NCBI GenBank assembly: GCA_900769745.1
Contig: CAAGHX010000221.1
Coordinates: 1 to 5,167, forward strand
Reading direction: 5' to 3'
Source of the DNA: an uncultured Alistipes sp.
GTDB taxonomy: Bacteria > Bacteroidota > Bacteroidia > Bacteroidales > Rikenellaceae
Length of the DNA stretch: 5,167 nucleotides
The stretch's first letter is position 1. The number at the start of each line of letters is the position of its first letter. A program made the translations under genes and the position numbers. The notes under the pieces are model-generated. The model ran no database searches. It saw only the letters and a list, made by a program, of their open reading frames with translations, and was not told the origin of the DNA. Below, piece by piece: positions 1 to 5,141 of the stretch.

Positions 1-26
1 CTCTTACTCTTCATTCCTCCACTCAT
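1..26 (-). CDS. Possible start of a gene running off the left edge (partial)
   Basis: On the minus strand an ATG at 26-24 opens a frame, MSGGMKSK, that stays open to the window edge. It begins 25 bp after the stop codon of the four-TM gene, in the same direction, as expected for a further operon member. A second in-frame ATG at 14-12 follows a GGAGG (20-16) by a single base, too close to be a normal ribosome binding site. Only eight codons are visible, so no product can be named and the frame could be chance. Confidence 0.25.
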
Positions 27-51
27 ACAATATTTGTTTTCACATTACGAA

Positions 52-477
52 TTATTCCTCTCTCCAGTTTTTGAATTTATAGCGGGCAAATGCTATCACA
101 AGTCCAATCACCGAGAACACCCCTAAAATCCACATTCTCGCGCTGTCACTAACCTCAATAGCCTCGCCCTTGCTCCACTTGACAACAAATACAAGTATCA
201 GCGCCAAACCACCTCCAACGGCGATAGCCATACCCGACTTCTGCCAAGTTCTCCAGAATAGTCGCTCACCCGAGCGCCACAACACCACATTGTGCCACAC
301 AAAAAGCACCAGCGTCATTGGAAACATAATCCAAAGCAGTGTCTTTTCCAAAATCTCCACAACCTCGCTGTGAGCCCACAGAGCATCACTCATTCGCTGA
401 ATGTAGCTTATAGCCAAAGAGGCAAACAACAATAGCGACCAGGTTATCTTAAACCATTTTCTTTCAGTCTCCCACAT
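52..477 (-). CDS. Small four-TM membrane protein of unknown function
   Basis: A 141-aa protein that I do not recognise as a named family. Four hydrophobic segments are visible at about residues 10-27, 46-66, 82-100 and 114-131. A Trp/Arg-rich loop (WRSGERLFWRTWQK, about 67-80) lies between TM2 and TM3, and the C-terminus is basic (RYKFKNWREE). The many positive residues in that loop and at both termini suggest they face the cytoplasm, with both termini inside. There is no signal peptide and no catalytic motif. The gene lies 47 bp downstream of the ribbon-helix-helix gene on the same strand, with no promoter seen between them, so it is probably the third gene of the SPFH operon. A role as a partner of the membrane-bound SPFH protein is inference only. 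The ATG at 477 is the most upstream start and gives a complete first TM segment. Confidence 0.75.
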   Translation of the reverse strand: MWETERKWFKITWSLLLFASLAISYIQRMSDALWAHSEVVEILEKTLLWIMFPMTLVLFVWHNVVLWRSGERLFWRTWQKSGMAIAVGGGLALILVFVVKWSKGEAIEVSDSARMWILGVFSVIGLVIAFARYKFKNWREE

Positions 478-524
478 ATATGTTGATAGTTAATTGTTTA
501 TTGTTTGTAAGCATTGCTTGCCTC

Positions 525-737
525 TTAATCTTTTTCAGCTATATCTTCAGCGTTTTGCTCCGCAGCCGATGCCTTTGGCTTTTTCAGTCGGCCACTCCGA
601 CGCAAAGCATCGGCTATGATCCACTGGAGCTGGCCGTTGATGCTACGGAATTCATCCTCGGCCCATCGCTCCAATGCATCCATAGTGGCAGCATCTACGC
701 GTAACACAAAACTCTTATTTTCCGCCTTCTTTGCCAT
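525..737 (-). CDS. Arc-type ribbon-helix-helix DNA-binding protein
   Basis: A 70-aa protein with the layout of an Arc/MetJ-class ribbon-helix-helix (RHH) repressor. A short strand with alternating side chains (KSFVLRV, residues 8-14) would pair between two monomers and contact the DNA major groove. Helix 1 is about 16-29 (ATMDALERWAEDEF), the turn is at RSINGQ (31-36), and helix 2 is about 37-48. The lysine- then acid-rich tail (51-70) looks disordered. RHH proteins act as cytoplasmic dimers and often repress their own operon. No toxin gene is visible beside it, so an antitoxin label is not supported. It starts 9 bp after the SPFH stop codon, which implies co-transcription and possibly translational coupling. 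No Shine-Dalgarno sequence precedes the ATG, as is usual in Bacteroidota. Fold assignment is firm; the DNA target is unknown. Confidence 0.88.
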   Translation of the reverse strand: MAKKAENKSFVLRVDAATMDALERWAEDEFRSINGQLQWIIADALRRSGRLKKPKASAAEQNAEDIAEKD

Positions 738-746
738 CGCAAAATT

Positions 747-1697
747 TTAATGGTGCATAGTTCCAGCATTCACAATAGGCTGCGCAGCCTCGTCGGCACA
801 CAACACAACGAGCATATTGGTAACCATAGCGGCCTTACGCTCATCGTCGAGCTCAACAACCTCATCGGCCGACAACTTATCCAAAGCCATCTTAACCATT
901 GAAACGGCACCCTCCACAATCTTCTCGCGAGCCGAGATGATAGCATCGGCCTGCTGGCGGCGCAACATTACGGCTGCAATCTCAGGAGCATAAGCCAAGT
1001 AGTTGATACGAGCCTCTACAACCTCGATACCAGCGATAGCCAAACGCTCAGCCAAGCGGTTCTCCAACACATCGTTAATCTCCTCGCTGCTGCTACGCAA
1101 AGTAACCTCTTCGTCGCCAGCCGCATTGTTGTCGTAAGCGTAGCAACCAGCCACCTGGCGCAACGCAGCATCGCTCTGTACCGATACGAAGTTCTCCAAC
1201 ATATTCATACGAGCCGCCTGCGATACAACGCCCTGAGCATTTTCCGCTACATCGATATCAAATACCGAGCGGTAAATCTCATCGCGCTTCAAACGCCATA
1301 CGAGCACCAAACCAATCATAATAGGGTTACCACTCTTATCATTCACCTTGATAGGCTCGGCATTGAGGTTACGCGCACGAAGCGAGATATTCTTTGCCGA
1401 CATCAGGAAGTTTACCCACCAAAAACCAGTGTTGTAGAACGAACCACAATACTTACCAAAGAATGTAAGCACTCGCGCCTCATTAGGCTCCAACAACAAG
1501 AAGCCCTTACAAGCGATAAGCGTGAGGGTAAGAATCAGCACTCCACCCACAACCATAATGGGTGCCAATGGCACTGTGTCGATAATTGCGCCCTTCACAA
1601 TCAACCAAATCGAGCCAGCGATAATGGCCAAAATCACAAACAAAGCTACAAAACCGTTGGCTTTCCAACCTTTGTACTCAAAATTCTTGTTTTCCAT
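747..1697 (-). CDS. SPFH/Band-7 domain membrane protein (stomatin/prohibitin-like)
   Basis: A 316-aa protein with two N-terminal hydrophobic segments (about 15-35 and 44-64). The SPFH domain follows, opening with GFLLLEPNEARVLTFFGKY (65-83). Further SPFH hallmarks are GFWWVNF (91-97), the NISLRARNL region (103-111), VNDKSGNPI (118-125), and an LAERLAIAGIEVVEARI block (215-231) leading into the alanine/glutamine/arginine-rich helix MLRRQQADAIISARE (244-258). SPFH proteins oligomerise into membrane-bound rings or cages, and bacterial members are linked to membrane microdomains or protease control. The role of this one is unknown. There is no protease domain and no NfeD-type partner in the window. 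It is the first gene of a minus-strand operon with the RHH and four-TM genes. The ATG follows an A/T-rich leader without a Shine-Dalgarno sequence, and a consensus promoter lies about 83 bp upstream. Confidence 0.93.
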   Translation of the reverse strand: MENKNFEYKGWKANGFVALFVILAIIAGSIWLIVKGAIIDTVPLAPIMVVGGVLILTLTLIACKGFLLLEPNEARVLTFFGKYCGSFYNTGFWWVNFLMSAKNISLRARNLNAEPIKVNDKSGNPIMIGLVLVWRLKRDEIYRSVFDIDVAENAQGVVSQAARMNMLENFVSVQSDAALRQVAGCYAYDNNAAGDEEVTLRSSSEEINDVLENRLAERLAIAGIEVVEARINYLAYAPEIAAVMLRRQQADAIISAREKIVEGAVSMVKMALDKLSADEVVELDDERKAAMVTNMLVVLCADEAAQPIVNAGTMHH

Positions 1698-1760
1698 AAA
1701 AGATAATTGTATTAAAGTTTAACATTAGTATTTTTCAGTTTTAGTCAGTAATCAAAAAAG

Positions 1761-1779
1761 TAATATCATTTTGATATCA
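1761..1779. repeat. Inverted repeat over the SPFH operon transcription start
   Basis: TAATATCA (1761-1768) and TGATATCA (1772-1779) face each other across three T residues and match at seven of eight positions. The inner six bases (ATATCA/TGATAT) are perfect. The repeat sits directly downstream of the -7 element and covers the predicted transcription start, where a repressor operator would be expected. Assigning it to the operon's RHH protein is inference. The sequence is A/T-rich, so chance symmetry is possible. Confidence 0.45.
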
Positions 1780-1811
1780 CAAAGATATATTATAAAATTT
1801 CAATTCGCAAA
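1780..1811 (-). promoter_or_regulatory. Promoter of the SPFH-RHH-four-TM operon
   Basis: Read on the minus strand, TTTG (1811-1808) is followed by 20 bp and then TATCTTTG (1787-1780). This is an exact match to the Bacteroidota primary-sigma consensus (-33 TTTG, 19-21 bp, -7 TAnnTTTG). Transcription should begin near 1775-1772, giving a leader of about 75 nt before the SPFH start codon. Confidence 0.8.
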
Positions 1812-1830
1812 ATATTTCAGCAAAAAATTA

Positions 1831-1838
1831 TATCTTTG
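1831..1838 (+). promoter_or_regulatory. -7 element of the esterase-like gene promoter
   Basis: TATCTTTG matches TAnnTTTG exactly and lies 23 bp before the ATG at 1862, so the leader would be only about 15-20 nt. No TTTG is found 19-21 bp upstream; that position reads GCAA, so the -33 element is poor or absent. The promoter may be weak or depend on an activator. Confidence 0.55.
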
Positions 1839-1861
1839 TATAGCTAAAAACACCGAATTAT

Positions 1862-2950
1862 ATGAAAAGAATCTTCTTCAGTCTGATAATAGTCTCGCTC
1901 CTTACTACCACAACCATAGCATTAATATCGTGTTCGACACAAAAAGATATGCTTTGGACCGAGATTTCACCATATTTCAATGTTCCCCACACCTGGCAGG
2001 ATGATATGGGCGGTTTTCGCTCAGTTATGTTATTCGACAATGGCGACACCGTGCGAACACCATCACAGTGGCCTGCACGCAGAGCCGAGATCAAGAAGCT
2101 GTGGCACTATACTATGGGCCAATGGCCAGAAATCATCACCAACCAGCGACTTGAACGTCTGGATTCCATCGAGTTTGAGCCCAACATTATGCGTTACAGA
2201 GTACGCCTGAAATGGACTCCAAACGAACACACCGAAGGCTATCTGCTTGTTCCTAGCCACAACAAACCTATGCCAGCCGTTATCACGCTCTACTATGAAC
2301 CTGAGACTGCAATCGGCAATGGCAAACCGAATCGAGACTTCGCTATTCAGCTCGCCCGCAGAGGATTTGTAACACTCTCATTGGGAACTACCGAGACTTC
2401 AAAGACACGCACATTCGCAATCCGTTATCCCGAGAAGGGAAAAGAGACTGTCGAGCCACTCTCGATGATGGCATATGCAGCAGCCAACGCACTCGAAGCT
2501 TTGGCTTTGGAGCCATCGGTAAAAAGTGACAGGATTGGAGTTGTCGGCCACTCCTACGGCGGGAAATGGGCTATGTTCGCTTCGTGTCTTTACGAAAAGT
2601 TCGCCTGCGCAGCCTGGGGAGATCCTGGAATCGTTTTTGCCGAAGATAAGGGCAGTATGGTAAACTATTGGGAGCCGTGGTATTTGGGCTCGCTCGGCAC
2701 ATACCAGCAGATGAGACAGAGCGGTCACGATCTGCACGAACTACACGCATTGATGGCTCCAAGACCTTTCATCGTGTCGGGAGGATACAGCGATGAACCA
2801 TCGCAATGGAGAGCGCTGAACCACACAATCGAGGTTAACAAAATGCTCGGTTACAAAAATCGCGTGGCTATGACCAATCGCGAATTACACGAGCCCAACG
2901 AGCAGGCAAACGAGGTCATCTACAAATTTTTCGAATACTTTCTTAAATAA
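1862..2950 (+). CDS. Alpha/beta-hydrolase lipoprotein, probable esterase
   Basis: A 362-aa predicted lipoprotein. The signal peptide is MKRIFF plus a hydrophobic core, ending in the lipobox L-I-S-C with Cys24 as the lipidation site. The mature protein therefore acts in the periplasm or at the outer membrane. The nucleophile elbow is GHSYGG (229-234) with Ser231. The likely acid is Asp311 in SGGYSDEP, after the predicted late beta strand RPFIVSGG, and the likely histidine is His343 in ELHEPNE. The N-terminal block QWPARRAEIKKLW...MGQWPE (69-89) is typical of bacterial secreted hydrolases related to acetyl-xylan and glucuronoyl esterases and the Abhydrolase_7 group. The CE15 signature G-C-S-R-x-G is absent, so I would not call it a glucuronoyl esterase. 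Substrate is unknown; a carbohydrate ester is a guess from the family. It stands alone, divergent from the SPFH operon and 54-105 bp before the EEP pair. Lysine is coded mainly by AAA (12 of 18), unlike the next two genes. Confidence 0.85.
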   Translation: MKRIFFSLIIVSLLTTTTIALISCSTQKDMLWTEISPYFNVPHTWQDDMGGFRSVMLFDNGDTVRTPSQWPARRAEIKKLWHYTMGQWPEIITNQRLERLDSIEFEPNIMRYRVRLKWTPNEHTEGYLLVPSHNKPMPAVITLYYEPETAIGNGKPNRDFAIQLARRGFVTLSLGTTETSKTRTFAIRYPEKGKETVEPLSMMAYAAANALEALALEPSVKSDRIGVVGHSYGGKWAMFASCLYEKFACAAWGDPGIVFAEDKGSMVNYWEPWYLGSLGTYQQMRQSGHDLHELHALMAPRPFIVSGGYSDEPSQWRALNHTIEVNKMLGYKNRVAMTNRELHEPNEQANEVIYKFFEYFLK

Positions 2951-2982
2951 ATGCTGACTAACAGAATTTTCGGCGGCCCAAA

Positions 2983-3015
2983 TTGCTGATTTTCCATATA
3001 AATAATGTATCTTTA
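2983..3015 (+). promoter_or_regulatory. Probable promoter of the EEP lipoprotein pair
   Basis: TTG (2983-2985) lies 22 bp before TATCTTTA (3008-3015), a one-base departure from TAnnTTTG. Transcription would start near 3020-3023, about 35 nt before the ATG at 3056. The upstream 3 kb contains no other good candidate for these genes. No convincing terminator separates them from the esterase gene, so some read-through from it is possible. Confidence 0.5.
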
Positions 3016-3055
3016 CAAGATGAAAGAAATATTCACACATAAAATAACACAACTT

Positions 3056-3826
3056 ATGAAAAAGATTGCACTTTTCAGTTTGATTATCGCAGCTGCTTTT
3101 AGCTTCGCAAGCTGCGGCCAGAACAGCAAGAAGGAGATTGACCTTAGACTTATGTGTTACAACGTTCGTAACTGCAAGGGTCTTGATAATGTGTACTCTC
3201 CTGAGCGTATTGCAAAGATTATCAACGACGGTAATGTAGAGGCTGTTGCATTGCAGGAGCTCGACAGTATGTCAAAGCGTAACCCAGTTGATGTTTTGGG
3301 CGAGTTGGCAAAGCTTACAGGCATGTATCCATCATACGGCCCATCAATCGATTTCCAGGGTGGTAAGTATGGTATCGGCATGCTTACAAAGGAGAAGCCT
3401 CTATCATTCTACCGAATTCCTCTCCCATGCCGTTCTGAGCCACGCTCACTCTTGCTTGTCGAGATGGAGGATTACTACTACTGCTGTACTCACCTCTCGT
3501 TGCACAACGACGACCGCGTTGAGGCTGTTAAGATTATCGTTAACGAGGTAGCTAAGCTCAACAAGCCTGTTGTAGTTGCTGGTGACTTCAACGCATATCG
3601 CTCAGAGGAGCCTATGAAGATTATGGCTGAGCACTTCGACGTATTCAAGAAGACAGGTATGCTCGTAAACACAATCCCAGCAGACAACCCACAGAGCGAG
3701 ATAGACTTCATCTGTCTCTACACAGGTAAGGGTGCTACAGCTGAGGTTAAGGAGCACATCGTAGTCGAGGCTCCAGTTGAGTCTGACCACCTCCCAATCA
3801 TCGCAGAGTTTACTATTCACCAGTAA
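3056..3826 (+). CDS. EEP (DNase-I-like) family lipoprotein, copy 1
   Basis: A 256-aa lipoprotein of the endonuclease/exonuclease/phosphatase (EEP) superfamily: metal-dependent phosphoesterases that include DNase I, exonuclease III and inositol-phosphate or sphingolipid phosphatases. The signal peptide ends at FASC with Cys20. Expected active-site residues are all present: Asn36 (CYNVRN), Glu68 (LQELD), the KYGIG loop (104-108), His146 (THL), Asp177 and Asn179 (GDFNA), Asp217 (IDFI), and Asp244-His245 (SDH). The lipid anchor and export argue for a surface or periplasmic substrate, but whether nucleic acid, phospholipid or sugar phosphate cannot be told. The start at 3056 is chosen over the in-frame ATG at 3005 because it gives a clean lipoprotein signal, and the -7 element at 3008-3015 lies inside the longer version. 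Codon use is strongly biased (lysine AAG 18 of 19), suggesting high expression. It is followed after 18 bp by a paralogue. Confidence 0.9.
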   Translation: MKKIALFSLIIAAAFSFASCGQNSKKEIDLRLMCYNVRNCKGLDNVYSPERIAKIINDGNVEAVALQELDSMSKRNPVDVLGELAKLTGMYPSYGPSIDFQGGKYGIGMLTKEKPLSFYRIPLPCRSEPRSLLLVEMEDYYYCCTHLSLHNDDRVEAVKIIVNEVAKLNKPVVVAGDFNAYRSEEPMKIMAEHFDVFKKTGMLVNTIPADNPQSEIDFICLYTGKGATAEVKEHIVVEAPVESDHLPIIAEFTIHQ

Positions 3827-3844
3827 TCTAAAAGATAATAGCTT

Positions 3845-4684
3845 ATGAAAGCCTTATTTTCATTAGCAGCAACGTGTGCTACCGTACTGCTCATATCATG
3901 CGGAGGTAATACACCAGCGCCAGAGCACAACTCTCCTATTGCAGCCAAGCCAAAGGGAGCTACACGCCTTATGACATTTAACGTGGGCGCTATTGGCAAG
4001 TTCGTTGACGAGAGTTTCACTGTAGAGAACAATGTAAAGCTCATTGCTGATATTGTAAACGAGTCGCAGACCGATGCTGTTGCTTATCAGGAGCTCGACA
4101 GCTGCAACAATCGTAATAACTTCTTCCAGCTGAAGGCAGTTGCTGAGGCTACTGGTAAGGATTGGACATATTTCTATGGTCCTGCTATCAACTACCGTGG
4201 TGGAAAGTATGGCACAGGCGTTGCCGCAAAGGGCAAGCAGCCTATCAAGACCCTCTACATTCCAATTCCCGTAAAGGAGGGCACAGAGGCTCGCGTACTT
4301 ACCGTTGCTGAGTATAAGGATTATGTTCTGGCTTGTACACACCTCAATGGTGGTCAGCCAGCACAGGTTGAGTTCCTCACTGCCGAGATCCAGAAGCTAT
4401 ATGGCGACTCTAAGAAGCCTGTATTCCTCGGCGGTGATATGAATGCAAATGTTGGCAAAGATATGATGAACAAGTTCTGCGAGAATTGGACAATCATTTC
4501 TCAAACAGAGCTTGGTTCAACAGTTATCACCGTGACTAAGCCTTGCATTGACTTCATCCTGCAGCTTAACAACAAAGCCAAACCTGTTAAGGTTCTTGGC
4601 TCGGCTGTTATCAAGCAAGCAAATTCAGGCGATATGAAGAAGGCTTCAGATCACTATCCAGTTTATGTGGATGTAAAATTATAA
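3845..4684 (+). CDS. EEP (DNase-I-like) family lipoprotein, copy 2
   Basis: A 279-aa lipoprotein, clearly a diverged paralogue of the preceding gene. Shared blocks include RLM-(C/T)-(Y/F)-NV, QELDS, YGP, GGKYG, CTHL, KPV, G-D-x-NA, IDFI and SDH-x-P. The lipobox is L-I-S-C with Cys19. Catalytic positions are kept: Asn46, Glu83, His166, Asp198 and Asn200 (GGDMNA), Asp236, and Asp269-His270, so it should be an active metal-dependent phosphoesterase outside the cytoplasm. It differs from copy 1 in the loop after the catalytic His (HLNGGQ against HLSLHNDD) and in a longer stretch before the final SDH, both of which could change substrate choice. The 18-bp gap to copy 1 holds no promoter, so the two are co-transcribed, and a terminator follows 26 bp after the stop. 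Lysine is AAG in 21 of 26 codons, similar to copy 1. Confidence 0.9.
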   Translation: MKALFSLAATCATVLLISCGGNTPAPEHNSPIAAKPKGATRLMTFNVGAIGKFVDESFTVENNVKLIADIVNESQTDAVAYQELDSCNNRNNFFQLKAVAEATGKDWTYFYGPAINYRGGKYGTGVAAKGKQPIKTLYIPIPVKEGTEARVLTVAEYKDYVLACTHLNGGQPAQVEFLTAEIQKLYGDSKKPVFLGGDMNANVGKDMMNKFCENWTIISQTELGSTVITVTKPCIDFILQLNNKAKPVKVLGSAVIKQANSGDMKKASDHYPVYVDVKL

Positions 4685-4710
4685 TGCTACATCACAATTT
4701 TTCACTTTAT

Positions 4711-4747
4711 GGCCGTTGCTCATCATCCGTAGCAACGGCCTATTTTT
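4711..4747 (+). terminator. Rho-independent terminator after the EEP pair
   Basis: GGCCGTTGCT (4711-4720) and AGCAACGGCC (4731-4740) form a perfect 10-bp G/C-rich stem around a 10-nt loop, followed by TATTTTT (4741-4747). It lies 26 bp after the stop of the second EEP gene and closes that transcription unit. Confidence 0.93.
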
Positions 4748-4829
4748 ACGTTCTAAACCCCGAAAAACAGTATAAAAAGCATAAAAACACATAATTTTTC
4801 ACTTTTTATTGAAAAAAGTGCTTAAAAAA

Positions 4830-4861
4830 TTTGGAAGATAACAAAAAGCCCCTTATCTTTG
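4830..4861 (+). promoter_or_regulatory. Promoter of the tRNA-Pro gene
   Basis: TTTG (4830-4833), a 20-bp spacer and TATCTTTG (4854-4861) match the Bacteroidota promoter consensus exactly, with the same spacing and the same -7 octamer as the SPFH operon promoter. Transcription should start near 4867, leaving a leader of about 55 nt to be removed from the tRNA 5' end. Confidence 0.85.
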
Positions 4862-4922
4862 CACCCGGAAATCAGAGAGGTTTCTACGGCAAACTCTTGA
4901 AAGGGAGCCAAGGCCAAAGATT

Positions 4923-4997
4923 CGGGATGTAGCGCAGTCCGGTTAGCGCACCTGCTTTGGGAGCAGGGGGTCCCAGGTTCGAATCCTGGTATCCCGA
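4923..4997 (+). tRNA. tRNA-Pro (anticodon UGG)
   Basis: A 75-nt cloverleaf that delivers proline to CCN codons. The acceptor stem CGGGATG (4923-4929) pairs with TATCCCG (4990-4996) with one G-U. The D-stem is GCGC (4932-4935) with GCGC (4946-4949). The anticodon stem CCTGC/GCAGG encloses the loop TTTGGGA, placing TGG at 4958-4960. The variable loop is GGGTC, and the T-arm is CCAGG-TTCGAAT-CCTGG (4973-4989). A4997 is the discriminator base. CCA is not encoded (the sequence continues CAG), so CCA must be added by the nucleotidyltransferase. It has its own promoter and terminator, so it is a single-gene unit. Confidence 0.97.
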
Positions 4998-5007
4998 CAG
5001 TGAAAAA

Positions 5008-5039
5008 GAGCAACAATGAAAATTGTTGCTCTTTTTTTT
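5008..5039 (+). terminator. Rho-independent terminator of the tRNA-Pro gene
   Basis: GAGCAACAAT (5008-5017) and ATTGTTGCTC (5022-5031) form a perfect 10-bp stem capped by a GAAA (GNRA-type) tetraloop, followed by eight T residues (5032-5039). The run of A residues at 5003-5007 could extend the stem into the T-tract and allow some function on the opposite strand. Confidence 0.94.
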
Positions 5040-5067
5040 GTTTGTACCGTTTTTCTTTATAACTTTG
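5037..5067 (+). promoter_or_regulatory. Rightward promoter for a gene beyond the window
   Basis: TTTG (5037-5040), a 19-bp spacer and TAACTTTG (5060-5067) fit the TTTG/TAnnTTTG consensus. The -33 element uses the last T residues of the tRNA terminator, so the two signals overlap. Transcription would start near 5073. No substantial open frame begins in the remaining 95 bp, so the gene served lies to the right and has a leader of at least that length. Confidence 0.6.
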
Positions 5068-5106
5068 CATGGTCGAAAACCGAACTTTTAATCATCGACG
5101 TTGTAA

Positions 5107-5141
5107 CTGCTTGATTAACATGGAATTGTTTGATTGAGCAG
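5107..5141 (+). other. Leader hairpin after the rightward promoter
   Basis: CTGCTTGATTAA (5107-5118) can pair with TTGATTGAGCAG (5130-5141) over 12 bp, three of them G-U, around an 11-nt loop. The G-U pairs favour this strand as the structured RNA. No T-run follows, so it is not an ordinary terminator. It lies about 35 nt into the predicted transcript and could be a regulatory leader element. I do not recognise it as a known riboswitch, and the function is not established. Confidence 0.35.

Noticed and set aside
509..519. Short palindrome AAGCA-T-TGCTT between the RHH and four-TM genes
   Set aside because: It has a one-base centre and cannot fold as an RNA hairpin. At this length it is easily chance, and no promoter lies beside it.
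525..737. Antitoxin of a toxin-antitoxin pair
   Set aside because: The neighbours are an SPFH protein and a four-TM protein; no small toxin frame is adjacent on either side.
2399..2737. A 112-codon minus-strand frame opposite the esterase-like gene
   Set aside because: It is antisense to the nucleophile-elbow region of a well-supported hydrolase, is Cys-rich and has no domain pattern.
2965..2984. AATTT...AAATT pairing between the esterase and EEP genes as a possible terminator
   Set aside because: The stem is only five A/T pairs and is not followed by a T-run.
3005..3055. A 17-codon N-terminal extension of the first EEP gene starting at ATG 3005
   Set aside because: The extension would put charged residues ahead of a clean lipoprotein signal peptide, and the probable -7 element (3008-3015) lies inside it.
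3896..4342. A 148-codon minus-strand frame opposite the second EEP gene
   Set aside because: It is fully antisense to a gene with clear family motifs, and the translation shows no recognisable domain.
4822..5070. A minus-strand open frame of 82 codons containing GIPGFEPGTPCSQSRCANRTALH
   Set aside because: This is the antisense of the tRNA-Pro gene. The same peptide is a well-known spurious annotation opposite tRNA genes. It also spans the tRNA promoter and terminator.
5069..5137. A 22-codon plus-strand frame starting at ATG 5069
   Set aside because: Its start lies only two bases after the predicted -7 element, upstream of the expected transcription start, so it would not be on that transcript.
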